Below are positions 11,701 through 24,302 of a stretch of DNA of 64,000 bases, in pieces; the first letter of the stretch is position 1; each line of letters begins with the position of its first letter. A model generated the notes under the pieces. That model worked only from the letters and a program-made list of their open reading frames with translations, was not told the DNA's origin and ran no database searches. The DNA comes from Asterias amurensis (lineage: Eukaryota > Echinodermata > Asteroidea > Forcipulatida > Asteriidae), in assembly GCF_032118995.1 (NCBI RefSeq), contig NC_092668.1:10643501-10707500 (forward strand). The letters are read 5' to 3'. The translations under genes and the position numbers were made by a program.

Positions 11701-14700
11701 CATGTCGGATTATTTCAGAACAAGTTTGGGCCATATGGTAGTGTCTGAATTTACGCCCTCTCGTGGCAAATTAGGGACTTGTGCCCACAACATTATCTTG
11801 TTTCTACTTTGTATGAATCAATACAAATTGGAATCTACACACACCATGAGTGTAATCTTGTGAAGTAAATAAAAACAGTAATTGTTCGACAAAGTGGAAA
11901 CATTATATCAACATCTCAACAGTGGAAACATATGTCTATTTGTGTGTACCATTTTTAAAGAGGTGGCCTTTAAGATGCTTGGTCAGATTCTAGGCAGATT
12001 TTTGGCCGAATCGAAATTTCTAATTTGATTTGAGAAAGTTACATACTTTCATTTCAGGTAATTTAAAAAGAAAATAAAACAGCGGGGGAACTAATAATAT
12101 GTCCGGATCCCGACAAATGTCCATCAACCATGCACAAATTCCTTTGCGTATTACATCGGCGACCGAAATACATTCAAAGAAACAAATTCGAAAAAAAATA
12201 ACTTTCCGGCAAAATTATTTAAACATGCAATTTAACTTTGGAATAATATGGGTAAATGTTGGTGATGCAGGGGAGTCCTTTGACTCAATGTGAGAACAAT
12301 AACTGCTAAATCAGCACAACAAGGAAGGTTCTCGATCTCCAGCAGGTCAAATGTTATAAGGTTTTCGCTACTAAAAAAAAAGAACAGTGTTACTTTTATA
12401 GTCATAGTACTTTTTTGAAACCACGGCTTCAACTTTGGATTCGGCTTCAGACTCCGTCCTCTCGTCTGAAACCCAGGGCGCGTATACGCAAAGCACGCGC
12501 AATTGTCAAAACAATCGCGGGGCCAAGCTAGCCTGAGCCGAATCCAAAGCTCAAATCCAATCGTTTCGAAAGGGGATTTAAAGTTAAAACAAGGAAGGTA
12601 GTGTGGTAGAACTTAAAGACATAGCTAATTACTTTACAAAACTGCATGGTTTCGAAGTACAAATTACTTTTTATCAGATGCAAGGTTTTTCACACAAATG
12701 ATAAGACATGCCTATTTTGTGAGATCTGGGTTAGAAACAAGTACAATATCTATAACAAGCATTTTGTTTCAGTTCATTGTCGCATTCCTGATTTATTACC
12801 GTTTCGTGCGTATAAGCCCAATTAGCATTGGGGTGATGATGGTTGCCAAATACCAATGGAGACCCCTCAACCTTTTTCACAAAAACATTTACAAGTGTCG
12901 AAATTTTGTAACCGTGTGTTAGATTTGCTGGGACAAAGTAATCATTCAGCAACATGGAGATGCTAGTTTCGTATTTTATACAAAGATGGTGTTGTCAAAT
13001 TGTCTGGGTTGACTATAAACAGCTATGGTCATTATTTTTCGGAGTATTTACCAATTCATGACCCATGCCTTTAAAAGTGATTTTGAATCGCATTAATGAG
13101 GAGGCATGAAAATGAATTATAACTTTGTTGCTGTTTTTTGTTAAGCACCCCCCCCCCCCCCCCCCACATTTGCATCGGGGATAAAGAATATTAATTCTGG
13201 GTTTTTTTACATTTAATATCTCTTATGTTGTTGCGGTACCCGCTGCAACAGCATAGGATTCTAACCGCCTCTAGCTACCGGGCAACCTCGGTAGTCTAGT
13301 TGGTAAGACGCTGCTCTAGAATTGCAGGGGTCGTGGGTTCGAATCCCACTGTGCCTTTCACTTCAGTAGACCCTGGTTACAAACACACATGGGTATCTTA
13401 CAAGTGTTAATTTTCATAATTGTTTTTATTTACATCGAAATCAACAGATGTTCCTACGACTACAACAGCGTCCCCTTAATCTTCTTTCCCGATAACTTCT
13501 TCTACCGTGAATGTAACGGAGGGCCTGACGTTGGGTACGAGGATGGCTGCGTGTATTACGTATTAGTGGAGCAGGATTCGGTGACGTCATCTATTATGTA
13601 TGGAACTTATCCACTTACAGAGGTACAGATTGAAGACGTCAACTTTAAGAATGATGAACAATGTGAACTAGATAGGTTATGATAAGTAGTTAACAGAGAA
13701 GGTGGAAGTTGCCAAAATTAAGATAAATGTGTTATTATGCTCCAATCTGTACAAACCCTGTGGCAAAAGTCATCTGAAAAAAAGGCACGTAGTGCAAACT
13801 TTTTGAAAGAATTTTCACTGGTTACTGTTATGATATCAGTGAGTTTCTGCAATATATCTGCAAGTATTGTACTATTAAAACCATTGCAATCCGATGTTAT
13901 TAACAAAAATGCGCATTTAATAGACGATGTGACCTTTGTTTACATTCAAACCGCCCTCTGTTGACAACACACTATATACGTCATGTTTCGCCGGGCACCG
14001 AGTTGCGTAGTCATAGTAAAGATTGCGTACACTTTCTAGCTGGCTGCCAAAACACAAAGGTTTTGCCCGGCGGTATGCGCGCGAATCATGTTATGGTTTT
14101 CGTGTGACGTCAGAGGTCACATCGTCTATAGAAACGGTATTGTCTGCACAACATTTTTTTTACGCTTTGTTGTTTCTCGTTGTTCTATTTTTTATAAAAA
14201 TCATAGGCTACTTTACACAAATACATTTTACTTTATGTAGCTCTTTCATACATGGCAGTCGTTCTTCTAGATACAATTCGTTATAATAGTATTGAAAAAT
14301 TCATAGTGCACTGCGTTTATCATTGAAATAAAATTTGGTAATCAGCTTTACTCTGTATTTGCTTCCAGATCAGCTATTTTTGTGACAGCAATGAAACAGA
14401 CAGGCCAAACCTGCACAACCGCGAGGCACCAAACAAGCATAACCGTCTATGCGGACGTCGGAGTAGTTGGGAGGTGTTACGAGACCATGTGGACTTTGCA
14501 GGTATCGAAGGAGTTTGAATATAACTCTAATATAGTAACCAGTTTTTATATAACGCTTTTCACACCCGCGTCTCAAAGCGCTTCCAGTCTTATTACCCCC
14601 GGTCACTGGACCTTCCAACTCCGCTCCCTCGGAGTATGGGTGCGATCGTTTAGCTTCCCATGGGTCGACCCCTGTCTGCCCCCGGTAGGTTCGAATAGCT

Positions 14701-17700
14701 CACCCGGGTCAGCCCCCAGTGCCCTGCTTGTGGAGCGGGTCACTTTGGGGTGACCTGAGGTGCATGCCGTCACCACGAGAGGGCGGGTGTGATCGTTCGA
14801 TTAGCTCTTGTCATGGGCTCATCCGAGTGTCAGCACCGCGGGGTCGACCCAGGGAAGCTAACCGAACGCACCCTAAACAGCCTGTGCAACAAGGCTCTAC
14901 TCGGCTATAAAAACTTTAAACCTAACCGCAAATTATGTTGTCTAATTCCTCTTGATCAGGCGATATCAACCAACCACGAGATCTGACTGCGGATGAGTTG
15001 ATACCCAAATTCACCATTGTTCAGCACCGAGACGTCCGTGTTGTACTCTTAGTAGACACCTCTGGTAGTATGAATGTATGTAATAGCTACAATAATGTTT
15101 ATCAAACTTGAGATGTTCCAAGTATAAACTGTACCATATCATCAGATGCCCTTTTCGAAAACACGGTTTGGGCTTGAGCTCCATCGGCTATAGCTCCGTC
15201 AGTAGTTTGTAAAAACGTGTGCTTTTGGTACGGGATTTCAGACAGGTGGGCGGAGCCTGCGCCAAAAGCCTTGGTTTCGAAAAAAGGATAATCTCACTAC
15301 ATTTATCAGGATCCAGAAGCAGTTTATTCCATATAATCTTTGGTCCAACATACACTTAGGCTTCGTCAAAATGTTGTCATTGGCAATAGTTGACGTTGCA
15401 AACGGCAAGTGTATCCAGTATGGTGTTCTAAAGACAACAGGTCGCGTGGGACGTCACTGTCGATTTCGATCTCGAAGTCAACGTCGCAGTCTCATTAAGC
15501 CCGTTATATAAATTGTAAATTATGGTTATACATGAATAATTGTTGTTTCTCAATGAGGGCGATGGTGATGGTGATGGTGACGGCGACGTGACCTGTCGTC
15601 TTTAGAACGCCATGCAACTATTCCAAACATGCGACATAGTCACGGTAATGGTAAATAAAAGATGCCTCACCTCCCAAGCCCGTAAATAAACTGGAACACC
15701 CGAAACACCGGGGCACATATTCATCCACGATAGGTGTTCTAGGTTATTTAATCTATAACACGCTAGTAATCCTAACACACGGGACCTCCTGCGTTATGTC
15801 CCATTCGAAGTACAAGTCAATTGCAGGAGTGCCGCGACCAGGACTCGACCCACAGTCTCCTCGGTCACGAAGTTTAGTCAAAATGTCAAAAAAGATCCAC
15901 AGTAATGTGTCACAGTTATTTTCATTAACCAGGTTTTTTTTTACTATGTGCTCACTTCATGAATATATAGACTGACAACAGGTTCACCAAGATGATTAGT
16001 TCATCTGCCAATTACATCTCCTCCATCGTGAATGATGGCAGCTACATCGGCATTGTAGAGTTCAACTATCTCGGCATCATGCTGAAGAACCTGACACTGG
16101 TTACCAGCGATGACGACCGCCAGGCATTGTTGGATGCTCTACCACCGAAAGCCGAAGGAAGCACAGCCATTGGTGATGGGCTACTGAAAGCAATTGAGGT
16201 AAAACATTTTTCTTGTTGCTTATACACATAGTCAGAACTGTAGGACTAGAGTGCATGACTCAGACGTGACTCGAGTCCAATAACGGCAAAATACTCAAAC
16301 TCAGACTAGGACTCGACTCTAATGACTTTGTTTACAGAACCAGTAATTTCATTTGATACAGTGATTTCATTATACAATTATTTCATTGGATACATCCATT
16401 TCATTGGATGAATTGGCAGTGACGTAAGCTTTCCGTATCTGTGTTTTGATTGGTCTGGGATAACGTTTGGCAGCAGTACTTTCGGTCATCTGCATGATGC
16501 AGCACTGAGCGTACATGTTTTATATCTTTACAATGTACGAGCCTTGCTCAAGGCAGTCGCATTATTCGCTCCGAAAAGACGCCGCTGTAAACCCACCCGT
16601 ATACCCTGTGCGTGGTGCGTGCGATCACACCGCATGACCCACCCGTATACACACTGTCACATCGTACGACTACTGTGCACACAAGTCATCCGCACTCGTA
16701 CCACTAACCGCATGCGGAGGCCTGACGGCCGACGCATGCGGATAGTGTACGGGGGCATCGTGTCGTGCGATGTTACGCACAGTGAATACGGGTGGGTTTT
16801 TATACAGCGGCGGTCTTTTTTCGGAGTGATTAACAATTTTGCTGCATATCTTCATGTGAAATGAATGTAGGTGAAAGGTGATTGTGGACGGAGATTGACC
16901 TAGGCTCGAGGTCACTCTCTGATGGCGTAATTCACAAGCCTCGAAATGATTGTGACGTCAGATGTTCAGCCTATACTTTAGTCTGTACATTTTGCATCAT
17001 GAAAGTATTACATTTTAACTCCCTTTCTCCCTCTCTCTCACCCACTCTCTCTTTCTCTCTCTTAAAGGTGTTGTCCGAAGGAGGGCAAGATCCAGCTGGT
17101 GGGATCATCTTACTGATTACTGACGGAGAAGAAAGGGAAAGGCCCTTTATCGCTGACGTCATAGATTTCGTCAGCGACTCTGGTGTTATAGTGGATACGC
17201 TAGCCTTCACGCAGTATGCTGAGTCGACGCTACCTGATCTGTCGTTAGCGACGGGTAAGAGTTTGGGCGAATTGAAGACTGAGACACGATGCTTTCAAAT
17301 CTCTCAAAATTTTCCTTTTTTGGAAATTACTCCTAATCCTTTGAAGTATTTTTTAAATGTACACAAACACCTAAATAGTGTGCTGTTATAAGTGAAAAGT
17401 GATGTAAATTAATAACAATAACGGAAAATTGTTCCTTGAAATAGAATCGGCGGAATATATATGGTTCACCATTTTGTGGAGTAAACATTTGGTTCTATAA
17501 AGATAGAGGACCACGTTTTGTCAGGAAATTACACAAAAACCAACCCAATTTCAAGGAATATCTATTTTGATTTGTAATAATCTACTTTGAATTTATAATC
17601 GTACTCATATATCACAACAAACTCTTTTCATAGAACACCGCGCTAAATCTATAAGGACATTGTTCCTCTATTTCTTGTTTAATCAGCTCCAGGTAATAAT

Positions 17701-20700
17701 CTAGTTACCTCAACAGAAAGTACAACATCTGTGTACATGTCCTCAGCCTTCGAATCACAAAAGTGTCAAGACCTGGACTCAAACACACACTCTGTTGATC
17801 ATAAACAAGACAGTTCGGTGATCGTACAGCGGTAGACCACGAAATCCTACAAGTCGAATCTTTCCCAGACACGCCCCATTTTTTACAACTTTTTCATAGG
17901 AATCCACTTTGTGCATTTGTTTTGTTACTTTAGGCGGCAAAGCTTTTTTCTACTCCAACGAGCCGGGGTCCAACACTCTGTACGAAGCTTTCGCTGCGAC
18001 TATGGAGAGAGGTGACGTCATCGATGCTGAAAAACGCGTGCAGGTAAGAGATATTGGCAGCTACAGCTACGGTTACTACTTTTGATTGGTGTTGCTAAGG
18101 ACGACCTGTACTTTCACGCATGATAACGCATGATGATGCATGGCTAGTGCACATTTTGGGGAACATTTTCAAACAATGTTTACACTTTATAAACTTTTAA
18201 CTTTAATTCTGTGGAACCATAAATTAAGCATTCTGCTCTTTCATTATTGATTGTGTTTGGAACTTTTTTGACGCTAGGTGACAGCACACTTACCAGGTAT
18301 GTGTAAACCATTGTTCTCAGTAATGTGCGCATGCTAAAAACTACGCAAACCAGTTACCTGGTTACTCTGCTGCCACCTAGCGTTCCTAAGTGTCACAATC
18401 GTGTTTCAAATTTTATTTTGCTGTAGCTTTTGGGGACCTCTTGGGTTATCAGCGGTGGACAGTCAAGAGAGGGCGGTGTCTTTATGGATAACACTATCGG
18501 GAAAAGGACAGAGTTCGTATTTTCGTGGACAGCGCAAAATGTTATAGGTAACAAACACAATTCGTACAGCCACGTACACAATGTGCACTATACCACTGAT
18601 CTCTATACTGTCAGTATTAAAGATCGGTGACTATGTCCCACCATCCAGCTATTGACCCAACTCACCTGACGTCATCATCGGAAAAATCTAATATGCGCCA
18701 TATTGGTGGGCAGGGTCACTGTGCAGGAAAGTGGCATTTACGGCGAGGCGGCGTTTGCACGTACACCTATTGATCGACCACCCAAATTGTGAGCGTGGCA
18801 CAGTCGCCGCCTCTGACGTGCGTGCAGGGGGTCCGAAGAGTCCAAAAGCAAGTCTACCAGGGTCACGACCCTCCCATTGGTATACCTTGTCCAATTTTGT
18901 CCTCTTCTCTTCAATTAGCTTCTTTGATATGCTTATGTATATAAGCTTCTCAAAGAAGTGAAAACGTTTAATATTTACGTTGATATGAGGACAATCCAGA
19001 GAAATTTGTTTTTTTTTAACTTGATTACAAAATTTACTAGCTATGGATTTTTAGTCATTGCGAATTTTTCTTAAAACATATATATAATAGGATACTACTT
19101 ACACTGCACAAACTTGGGTGTTCAAATTGACACCGTGTGTGTTGTCACTTCCTACATATCAGATACTGAACTGGTAATCAAAAGGTACATCATGATAATA
19201 GACCCTTCCCATGAAATATGTAAATTGCACACAGCGCGTGCGCACTAACATTTTGGTTGGCAAAATGAGGGAACATCGCGCTGTTTTGTACACGGCTAAT
19301 GGGTGCGTGACGCAAACGCGATTGCGGGTCTGCTTAGTGCACAACTCTATGGTGTTTGCCAACCAACAGGGTCTGTACGCATGCATAATGTAATGTTTCT
19401 AATGCGCCATTTTGGTCACGTCTGACACAGGTATTGAAGTCACCCTTACGAGCCCGAATGGTAGTGTCATTAACTCCTCGTTTGAAGGCTACGGAGTTGA
19501 CGTCACGTTTAGATTACTCACCATCAAACTACCAGGAATCGCTGAGGTAGAGTAGGATCTCCAACAGAAACTCCATGTTGTGATTTCATCCATTTGACAC
19601 TTTCTGAACAGAACAAAATTATTCTTTGTGAGAAAAAATTAAAACAATTATCAATTCTCGATATTGAGAATAACCGATTTATTTTAAACACATGTCATGA
19701 CACGGCGAAACGTGTGGAAACAAGGCTGGGTCTTCCCGTTATTTTCTCCCGACTCAGATGACCGATTGAACCTAAATTTTCACAGTTTTTTTAAATTTTA
19801 TATATAAGTTGTGACACACGAAGTGTGGGCCTTTGGACAATATTGTTAACCGAAAGTGTCCAATGGCTTTAATGAAACTGTTAAAACAATCCCTCTGGGA
19901 TTCTTCGTGGTCTAGTTTGTATGACACTGCTCTAGAATTGCAAAGATTGTGGGTTCGAATCCCATCCGAGTAGTATCTGTGATTTGTTTTCATAGAACTC
20001 TTGAAAGTGCTATACATTGCTAAAACACATCGGTGTCGGCTATATGGGTAACACCAAATGAAAACCACAACATATTTAAAAATCCGTTGTCAAATTTCTT
20101 TTTTCAATACAAGGCAATCGATTTGTTTAAATTCCAATTACATTGGTGTAATCGCAACAAATTGTCATTCTATTGTTTATTTATATAGTGTACCACTCCC
20201 CCGTTCCTTACCCATACAACAAGAAAACACTTCCCAAAACCAATAACAACAGCAGCAGCAACAGAAGCAGCAACAGAAGCAGCAGCAGCAGCAGCAGCAA
20301 CAACAACAACAACAACACCACCACCACTACCAACATCAAAAATAGCAACAACAAAACTCTAACACCAAAACAAATACCAAAACCGACACCAACAGCGAGA
20401 GCAACAGCAACAACAACAACAACAACAACAACAAAAACAACAACAACAATAGCAACAGTAGCAGCAGGCACACAATCGGCAACAACAATAACAAAACAGC
20501 TTTCTTATTTTGTTTCTTATTTCTCCAAATGACAGCCCGGTGCGTGGGATTTCGCAGTTCTCAACTCGGACGCCCGATCCGACGAAGAAGTGTCAATCAC
20601 AATCTCCTCCTACCCCGTAAGTGAAGACGTAGAGCCGATTATCGTGACGTCAGAGTTAAGCGGGTCCATAACAGCGTTTGCGCAGGGAGAGCCGTTGGTG

Positions 20701-23700
20701 GCGTACGCTGAGCTGCGTCAGGGATTCAGTCCTATTATCTACGCTAATGTGTGGGCAACTATCGAGAGACCAGGCGGGTTCCCACCTATCATGGTACAAT
20801 TGTTAGATAACGGAGCAGGTAAAAACAATAAATGTCCCGTCTTTAAGAAAGAACTTTTGTTTCAGGACAAGTGATATAAAAGTGGATGATGTTTTTTTTT
20901 TTTCTTTTTTTTTCTTTTTTTTTTTATATAATCAACCGAGAATGAACGGCACAACCCTATTTAATATACTTAGGTTGTACGTCGGCAACCCGTTATAAAT
21001 TATGATAATTCCCTTGTTGCGTATTGGTACAGGATTGGAATGCGAACTGTAAGGTGTTTGTAATGTGTGGAATGCCACAGATGAACGCATTTGATCTAAG
21101 CGGTCCGTGATCATTGAACCACATCCACCGCTTCAATAGAACGGTTGTCTTATTTATTTTCAGCTTAAATTGTTCTGCCATCTTGTCACTTTTATAACGA
21201 ACTCGTTGTGTCATGATGTTCATCTGTCCTTTTGTCTGTTTGTCTGGCTGTGTGTCTGTCTGTCTGGCTGTCTGGTTGTCTTGTCTTGTTTTGTTTTCTT
21301 GTCTGTCTGGTTTTTTTTTTACTAGCTCATGCTTACCAAAACGGCCCCGTTATCTATTTATTTATTTTATGTTTACTGTTACTTAATTATATGTTTTGTT
21401 TTTACTGTTTTGTGTAACTGTCCTTTTACTTTTATGAGAGTATAGAAATAATTGTATTCTTGAATTGAATTGAATTGAATTGAATTGAATTGAATTGAAC
21501 TAAATTGAATCGAATTGAATTGAATTTAAAGGGATCCACACGGATCTCCTTTTTTTTAAGTAGTCCGATCCATTGATTGACCCTAAAATGCTATCGACCA
21601 TGTAGGTGCTGATATCACCAAGTACGACGGGGTTTACTCCCGGACTTTCACCGAGTTCACCGGCATTGGATTCTACGGGATTAAAATCGACGTTGACAAT
21701 AACCAGGGCAATGCTATCGTCATTGATGCCTCACCCTTCTCTAAAGCTCGACCAATCATCAACCCGGATCAAGTATTCGATCTCCCAGATATAGGTGACT
21801 TTAATATGTAAAATAATAATACCCTTATTTTAAAATCGGACGTTTCGGCTTGATTTCGTTAACCCCAAATCAACCCTTTGATTATGATTATGCACAAATT
21901 AAGAACTCAGTAACTAGAATATTCCAGTCGAAGTGAAAACTTAGCTAGGTTGGATTCGAACCCGCTCCATTGTGATTGCAAGTCCTGCAGTCTAACCATG
22001 GTGTATTGCGTGTCATTGCCGAGCGGTTCAGAGCACTGCACGCAAACTCTGGCGTTTCTGATCAACAGAGTGTTGGTTCGAGTCCCGATGGTCGTGACAC
22101 CCGTGCACAGATGTGTCCTTAGGCAAGACACCTAACCACGATGCTTCGTCCTACGGGAGGAACGTAAAGCCGCTGGTCCTGTGTGTTGTGTATGGAATGA
22201 TTTGCCCTGGTGTTTCTGGTTTGATTGGCTACATTTTGCGCCACAGCATCTTGTAAACCATTACATGGTGCCATGTAAAAGTAGTAGGTCTCATAATTCA
22301 AACGTAATCCCAAATACCTTGCAGGGAAATATTTAATGTTTGAGCGCCTTGAGCGTCACTGAGTGACGGGTATGGGCACTATAATAAGAAGTCAACACTT
22401 ATTTATTTGTATGATCGGTTACTCCTGTTCTCATTCTGTCTTGATTTGTTTTACAGGTGGTTTCCAAATCCCAACACCCGGTACCCCTCCCCAGGAGCCG
22501 AAAGGCCGAGCCGCCCCGATGTTCAGTCGTGGCATCTCCGGTGGATCAAGCCGTGTGGATGAAGTACCCGCCGGCTTCACACCCGGAAATGATATCTTCC
22601 CACCAGGCAACATTATTGACCTCAGGGTCACGGCGTCCTCGTTCGAGAATAAGACCGTGACGCTCATGTGGACTGCACCTGGAGACGACTTGGACCTCGG
22701 AGCAGGTAGCTACTCGATTTATTCTTTCAAAAAGTCATTCACTTTTAAGTGACATCAAACCCGCGGTAGTGAATTTAACAACGAGAAGTCCCCCCTCGAA
22801 TCATAAAGCTAAAGTAGTATTGTCCCGGCCGACTTTTCCAGGTAGTAGTTAAAAAGCAGGACAGTTCTGTTCAAAACAGAGAAGTCTCGAATTCCGTAAA
22901 ATCTACTCCACTGTAGTTAAATATCCAGCAAGACAAGCTCGCAGAATATAATCTGCCTAGCAAGTAGACATTCACATGGTGTTACCCGCAAACAAAATAA
23001 TACTGATACCTCACCATGCTGATAACACCTCAATCCCAAATACATTAAACACATTATGGCATGAAAAACCTCGTGCTCAGAGCGTCCATGAAAAGCAATG
23101 CTTGGTGCTTGGAGTTAAGCCACCGTTTTTTCAGAACTAACCCTTCTTAAAAAAGGGAGATATTCACATGGTGTTACCGCAAACCTCTCTTCGTTATACT
23201 TCCACCGTGCAAAGTTCAAAATCCTACTTAAAGTTAACTGATGTTATTTGTTGTGTATTCTTCAATTCCACAGCCTCTCGCTACGAGATTTTTAGGGCAT
23301 CTTCAATCCTCGCATTGCAGAACGATTCCAACCCAGACTCACACTACAAGCTGACCTCAGATGACCTCCTACAAGGAAACCTCACAGCACCACAGGACTA
23401 CGGAACCCGTGAGGTTTTCATCATCGAGGTACCAGTGAATGCCTCATCGGTGACGTCATACGCGTTTGTCATGCGCGCTTATGATGACGCCGGTCTGATA
23501 TCCGATTTCTCTAACGTCGTTCAGGCAACGTTGAGGGAGTACATTCCACCCTCGGGACCCTCCTCAGAGGGCCAGGGAGGCCTGACTGGGGGACAGATTG
23601 CGTTGGTTGTTATTTTCAGTATACTTGGAGTCTTTCTCATTATCGGCATTGCTGGCGCCAGCTTCAAATATTTGACGAAACCGAAGAATTCTAAAACTGT

Positions 23701-23773
23701 TGCCGTCGAAGGGGAAAGCCCAGATAAGAAAAGGGACGGGAATGCTAATAATGCATACGTTGTAGATGCGTGA
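8763..23773 (+). CDS. CLCA: CLCA-A: calcium-activated chloride channel regulator family, 15 coding exons
   Basis: Coding exons: 8763-8936, 9870-10161, 10863-10995, 13448-13622, 14369-14501, 14960-15075, 15971-16198, 17068-17254, 17934-18043, 18427-18547, 19431-19546, 20536-20818, 21606-21794, 22457-22705, 23274-23773. All junctions are GT-AG and in phase, giving 1001 residues, normal CLCA length. Domain order: signal peptide (1-22); N-terminal CLCA domain with the zinc-protease motif HEWGHLRWGLFDE (161-173), which fits HExxHxxxGxxDE; vWA domain with MIDAS DTSGS (335-339), GSTAIGDG and ITDGEE; beta-sandwich region ending LLDNGAG; FnIII (about 800-930); TM helix (943-966); about 35-residue cytoplasmic tail. 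Known family members are extracellular, cleave themselves at the protease domain and modulate calcium-activated chloride currents rather than forming the pore. The start was chosen by the signal peptide; an in-frame upstream ATG at 8724 would bury it. Protease and MIDAS residues look intact, so the gene is probably functional. Confidence 0.95.
8959..9333. mobile_element. MITE-C, near full length, in CLCA-A intron 1
   Basis: It begins 'aaagtcattggactctttcgg' only 22 nt past the exon 1 donor and ends with the inverse 'ccgaaaatgtccaatgact'. The blocks 'cacacttcgtgtatcacaact' and 'gtcgggagaaaaataacggg' match, in reverse, the copies at 11263-11624 and 19590-19872. Confidence 0.8.
11263..11624. mobile_element. 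MITE-C, full length, in CLCA-A intron 3
   Basis: TTAA at 11263-11266 precedes AGCCATTGGACCCTTTCGG. The right end is CCGAAAGTGTATAATGACT plus TTAA at 11621-11624. It has the same TTAA target habit as MITE-A and MITE-B, with different terminal repeats. Confidence 0.85.
12415..12575. repeat. Inverted-repeat element in CLCA-A intron 3
   Basis: The left arm 'ctttggattcggcttcag' is matched by the right arm 'ctgagccgaatccaaag'. A GC-rich loop (12475-12535) contains 'gcgcgtatacgc' and 'gcacgcgc'. Probably a MITE; no second copy is visible here. Confidence 0.6.
13145..13370 (+). mobile_element. Poly-C tract and tRNA-derived SINE (type 2), composite
   Basis: A run of about 22 C (13147-13166) is followed by 'tttgcatcggggataaagaa', which is the inverted SINE tail. 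A plus-strand SINE head follows: 'acctcggtagtctagttgg' and 'gtgggttcgaatccc' (about 13285-13352). This ends less than 80 nt before CLCA-A exon 4. Confidence 0.75.
14540..14885. repeat. Inverted-repeat element in CLCA-A intron 5
   Basis: 'gggtgcgatcgtttagcttccc' with 'gggtcgacccc' (14637-14672) is answered by 'ggggtcgaccc' with 'gggaagctaaccgaacgcacc' (14838-14872). The element is GC-rich compared with its surroundings and begins with 'tataacgcttttcacaccc'. Open frames across it are artefacts of that composition. Confidence 0.65.
15424..15612. repeat. Inverted-repeat element with GATGGT microsatellite
   Basis: 'gtgttctaaagacaacaggtc' at the left is matched by 'gacctgtcgtctttagaac' at the right. 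Between them lie 'gtcgatttcgatctcgaagtc' and a (GATGGT)n stretch (15560-15583). It sits in CLCA-A intron 6. Confidence 0.65.
16340..16970. repeat. Interspersed repeat shared with CLCA-B intron 3, with a TIR element inside
   Basis: The flanks (16340-16545 with 'tttcattggatacat', and 16850-16970 with 'gattgtggacggagattg' and 'gtgacgtcagatgttcag') resemble 36400-36735. A separate element at about 16556-16834 interrupts it. Its arms are 'ctccgaaaagacgccgctgta' and the inverse of 'tatacagcggcggtcttttt', with palindromic 'cgcatgcg' and 'cctgacggccgacg' near the centre. It lies in CLCA-A intron 7. Confidence 0.6.
18265..18392. mobile_element. Family F inverted repeat in CLCA-A intron 9
   Basis: The left end 'cgctaggtgacagcacactta' is matched by the right end 'ctctgctgccacctagcgtt'. 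The same termini occur at 38518-38535 and three times at 61709-61970. Total about 125 bp. Confidence 0.7.
19195..19385. repeat. Inverted-repeat element in CLCA-A intron 10
   Basis: 'tttggttggcaaa' (about 19250-19263) pairs with 'tttgccaaccaa' (about 19353-19365), within an outer 'gaccct...'/'...agggtc' frame. The core is CpG-rich (gcgcgtgcgc, acgcaaacgcg). Confidence 0.5.
19590..19872. mobile_element. MITE-C, left end decayed, in CLCA-A intron 11
   Basis: It matches 11400-11624: 'gataaccgattt..' analogue, 'acacatgtcatgacacggcg', 'cacgaagtgtggg' and the right end 'ccgaaagtgtccaatggct' with TTAA at 19869-19872. Confidence 0.75.
19905..19985 (+). mobile_element. tRNA-derived SINE (type 2) head fragment
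   Basis: 'ttcgtggtctagtttgtat' (A box) and 'gtgggttcgaatcccatcc' (B box) are present, followed by the SINE's 'gtatctgtgattt'. The element is truncated soon after the head. Confidence 0.65.
20240..20490. repeat. CAG/CAA/AAC low-complexity tract in CLCA-A intron 11
   Basis: About 250 bp of interrupted (CAG)n, (CAA)n and (CCA)n lie just upstream of the exon 12 acceptor at 20534-20535. Long open frames on both strands (poly-Asn/Thr on plus, poly-Val/Leu on minus) are composition artefacts. Confidence 0.9.
21232..21527. repeat. (TGTC)n-like and (TTGAA)n microsatellites in CLCA-A intron 12
   Basis: 21232-21310 is built of TGTC/TGTCTGGC units. 21463-21527 is (TTGAA)n with a few interruptions. Nothing else is recognisable in this intron apart from a T-rich stretch at 20890-20930. 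Confidence 0.85.
21985..22385 (+). mobile_element. tRNA-Leu-type SINE in CLCA-A intron 13
   Basis: The head 'cattgccgagcggttcagagc' with B box 'ttggttcgagtcccgatgg' is followed by the body 'ccttaggcaagacacctaacc' and 'gtaaagccgctggtcctgtg'. The tail 'gagcgccttgagcgtcac' and 'gggcactataataagaag' follows. Same lineage as 4220-4572. Confidence 0.75.
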
Positions 23774-23876
23774 AAAATTTTTATTCAATGAATTGAGGGA
23801 CACATGTGTCACGACTGATTACAATTATTTTAGTTTTAAATTGTAACAGGGTATTTAGCATCGATCAATCAATAAG

Positions 23877-23882
23877 AATAAA
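23877..23882 (+). terminator. Candidate polyadenylation signal of CLCA-A
   Basis: AATAAA lies 104 nt after the CLCA-A stop codon and just before a MITE-A copy (23917). It is the first canonical hexamer after the stop. A second AATAAA occurs near 24582. Confidence 0.6.
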
Positions 23883-23916
23883 TAACAACATCATAACCAT
23901 AAATGGAGTTTGTTGT

Positions 23917-24302
23917 TTAAAGGCAGTGGACACTATTGGTAATTACTCAAAATAATTATTAGCATAAAACCTTTTTTGGTGACAAGTAATGGGGAGAGGT
24001 TGGTGGTATAAAACATTGTGAGAAACAGCTCCCTCTGAAGTGCCATAGTTTTGGAGAAAGAAGTAATTTTCCACGAATTTGATTTTGAGACCTCAAGTTT
24101 AGAACTTGAGGTCTCGAAATCAACTATCTAAACGCACACAACTTCGTGTGACGGGGTGTTTTATTCTTTCATTATTATCTCGCAACTTTGATGACCGATT
24201 GAGCTCAAATTTTCACAGGTTTGTTATTTTATGCATATGTTGAGATACACCAACTGTGAAGGCTAGTCTTTGACAATTACCATTAGTGTCCACTGCCTTT
24301 AA
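23917..24302. mobile_element. MITE-A, full length, just downstream of CLCA-A
   Basis: TTAA at 23917-23920 plus AGGCAGTGGACACTATTGG; right end CATTAGTGTCCACTGCCT plus TTAA at 24299-24302. The central palindrome GACCTCAAGTTTAGAACTTGAGGTC is intact. Confidence 0.95.

Noticed and set aside
13285-13352. Functional tRNA gene (also 26100-26165, 37408-37475)
   Set aside because: A and B boxes are present, but the anticodon arm is poor and the same tail follows each copy, as expected for a SINE family.
14370-14986. Several overlapping frames downstream of CLCA-A exon 5
   Set aside because: They cross the GC-rich inverted-repeat element at 14540-14885; only 14369-14501 in the CLCA frame is coding.
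20208-20532. Long poly-Asn/Thr (plus) and poly-Val/Leu (minus) open frames
   Set aside because: Both are products of the CAG/CAA/AAC low-complexity tract inside CLCA-A intron 11.
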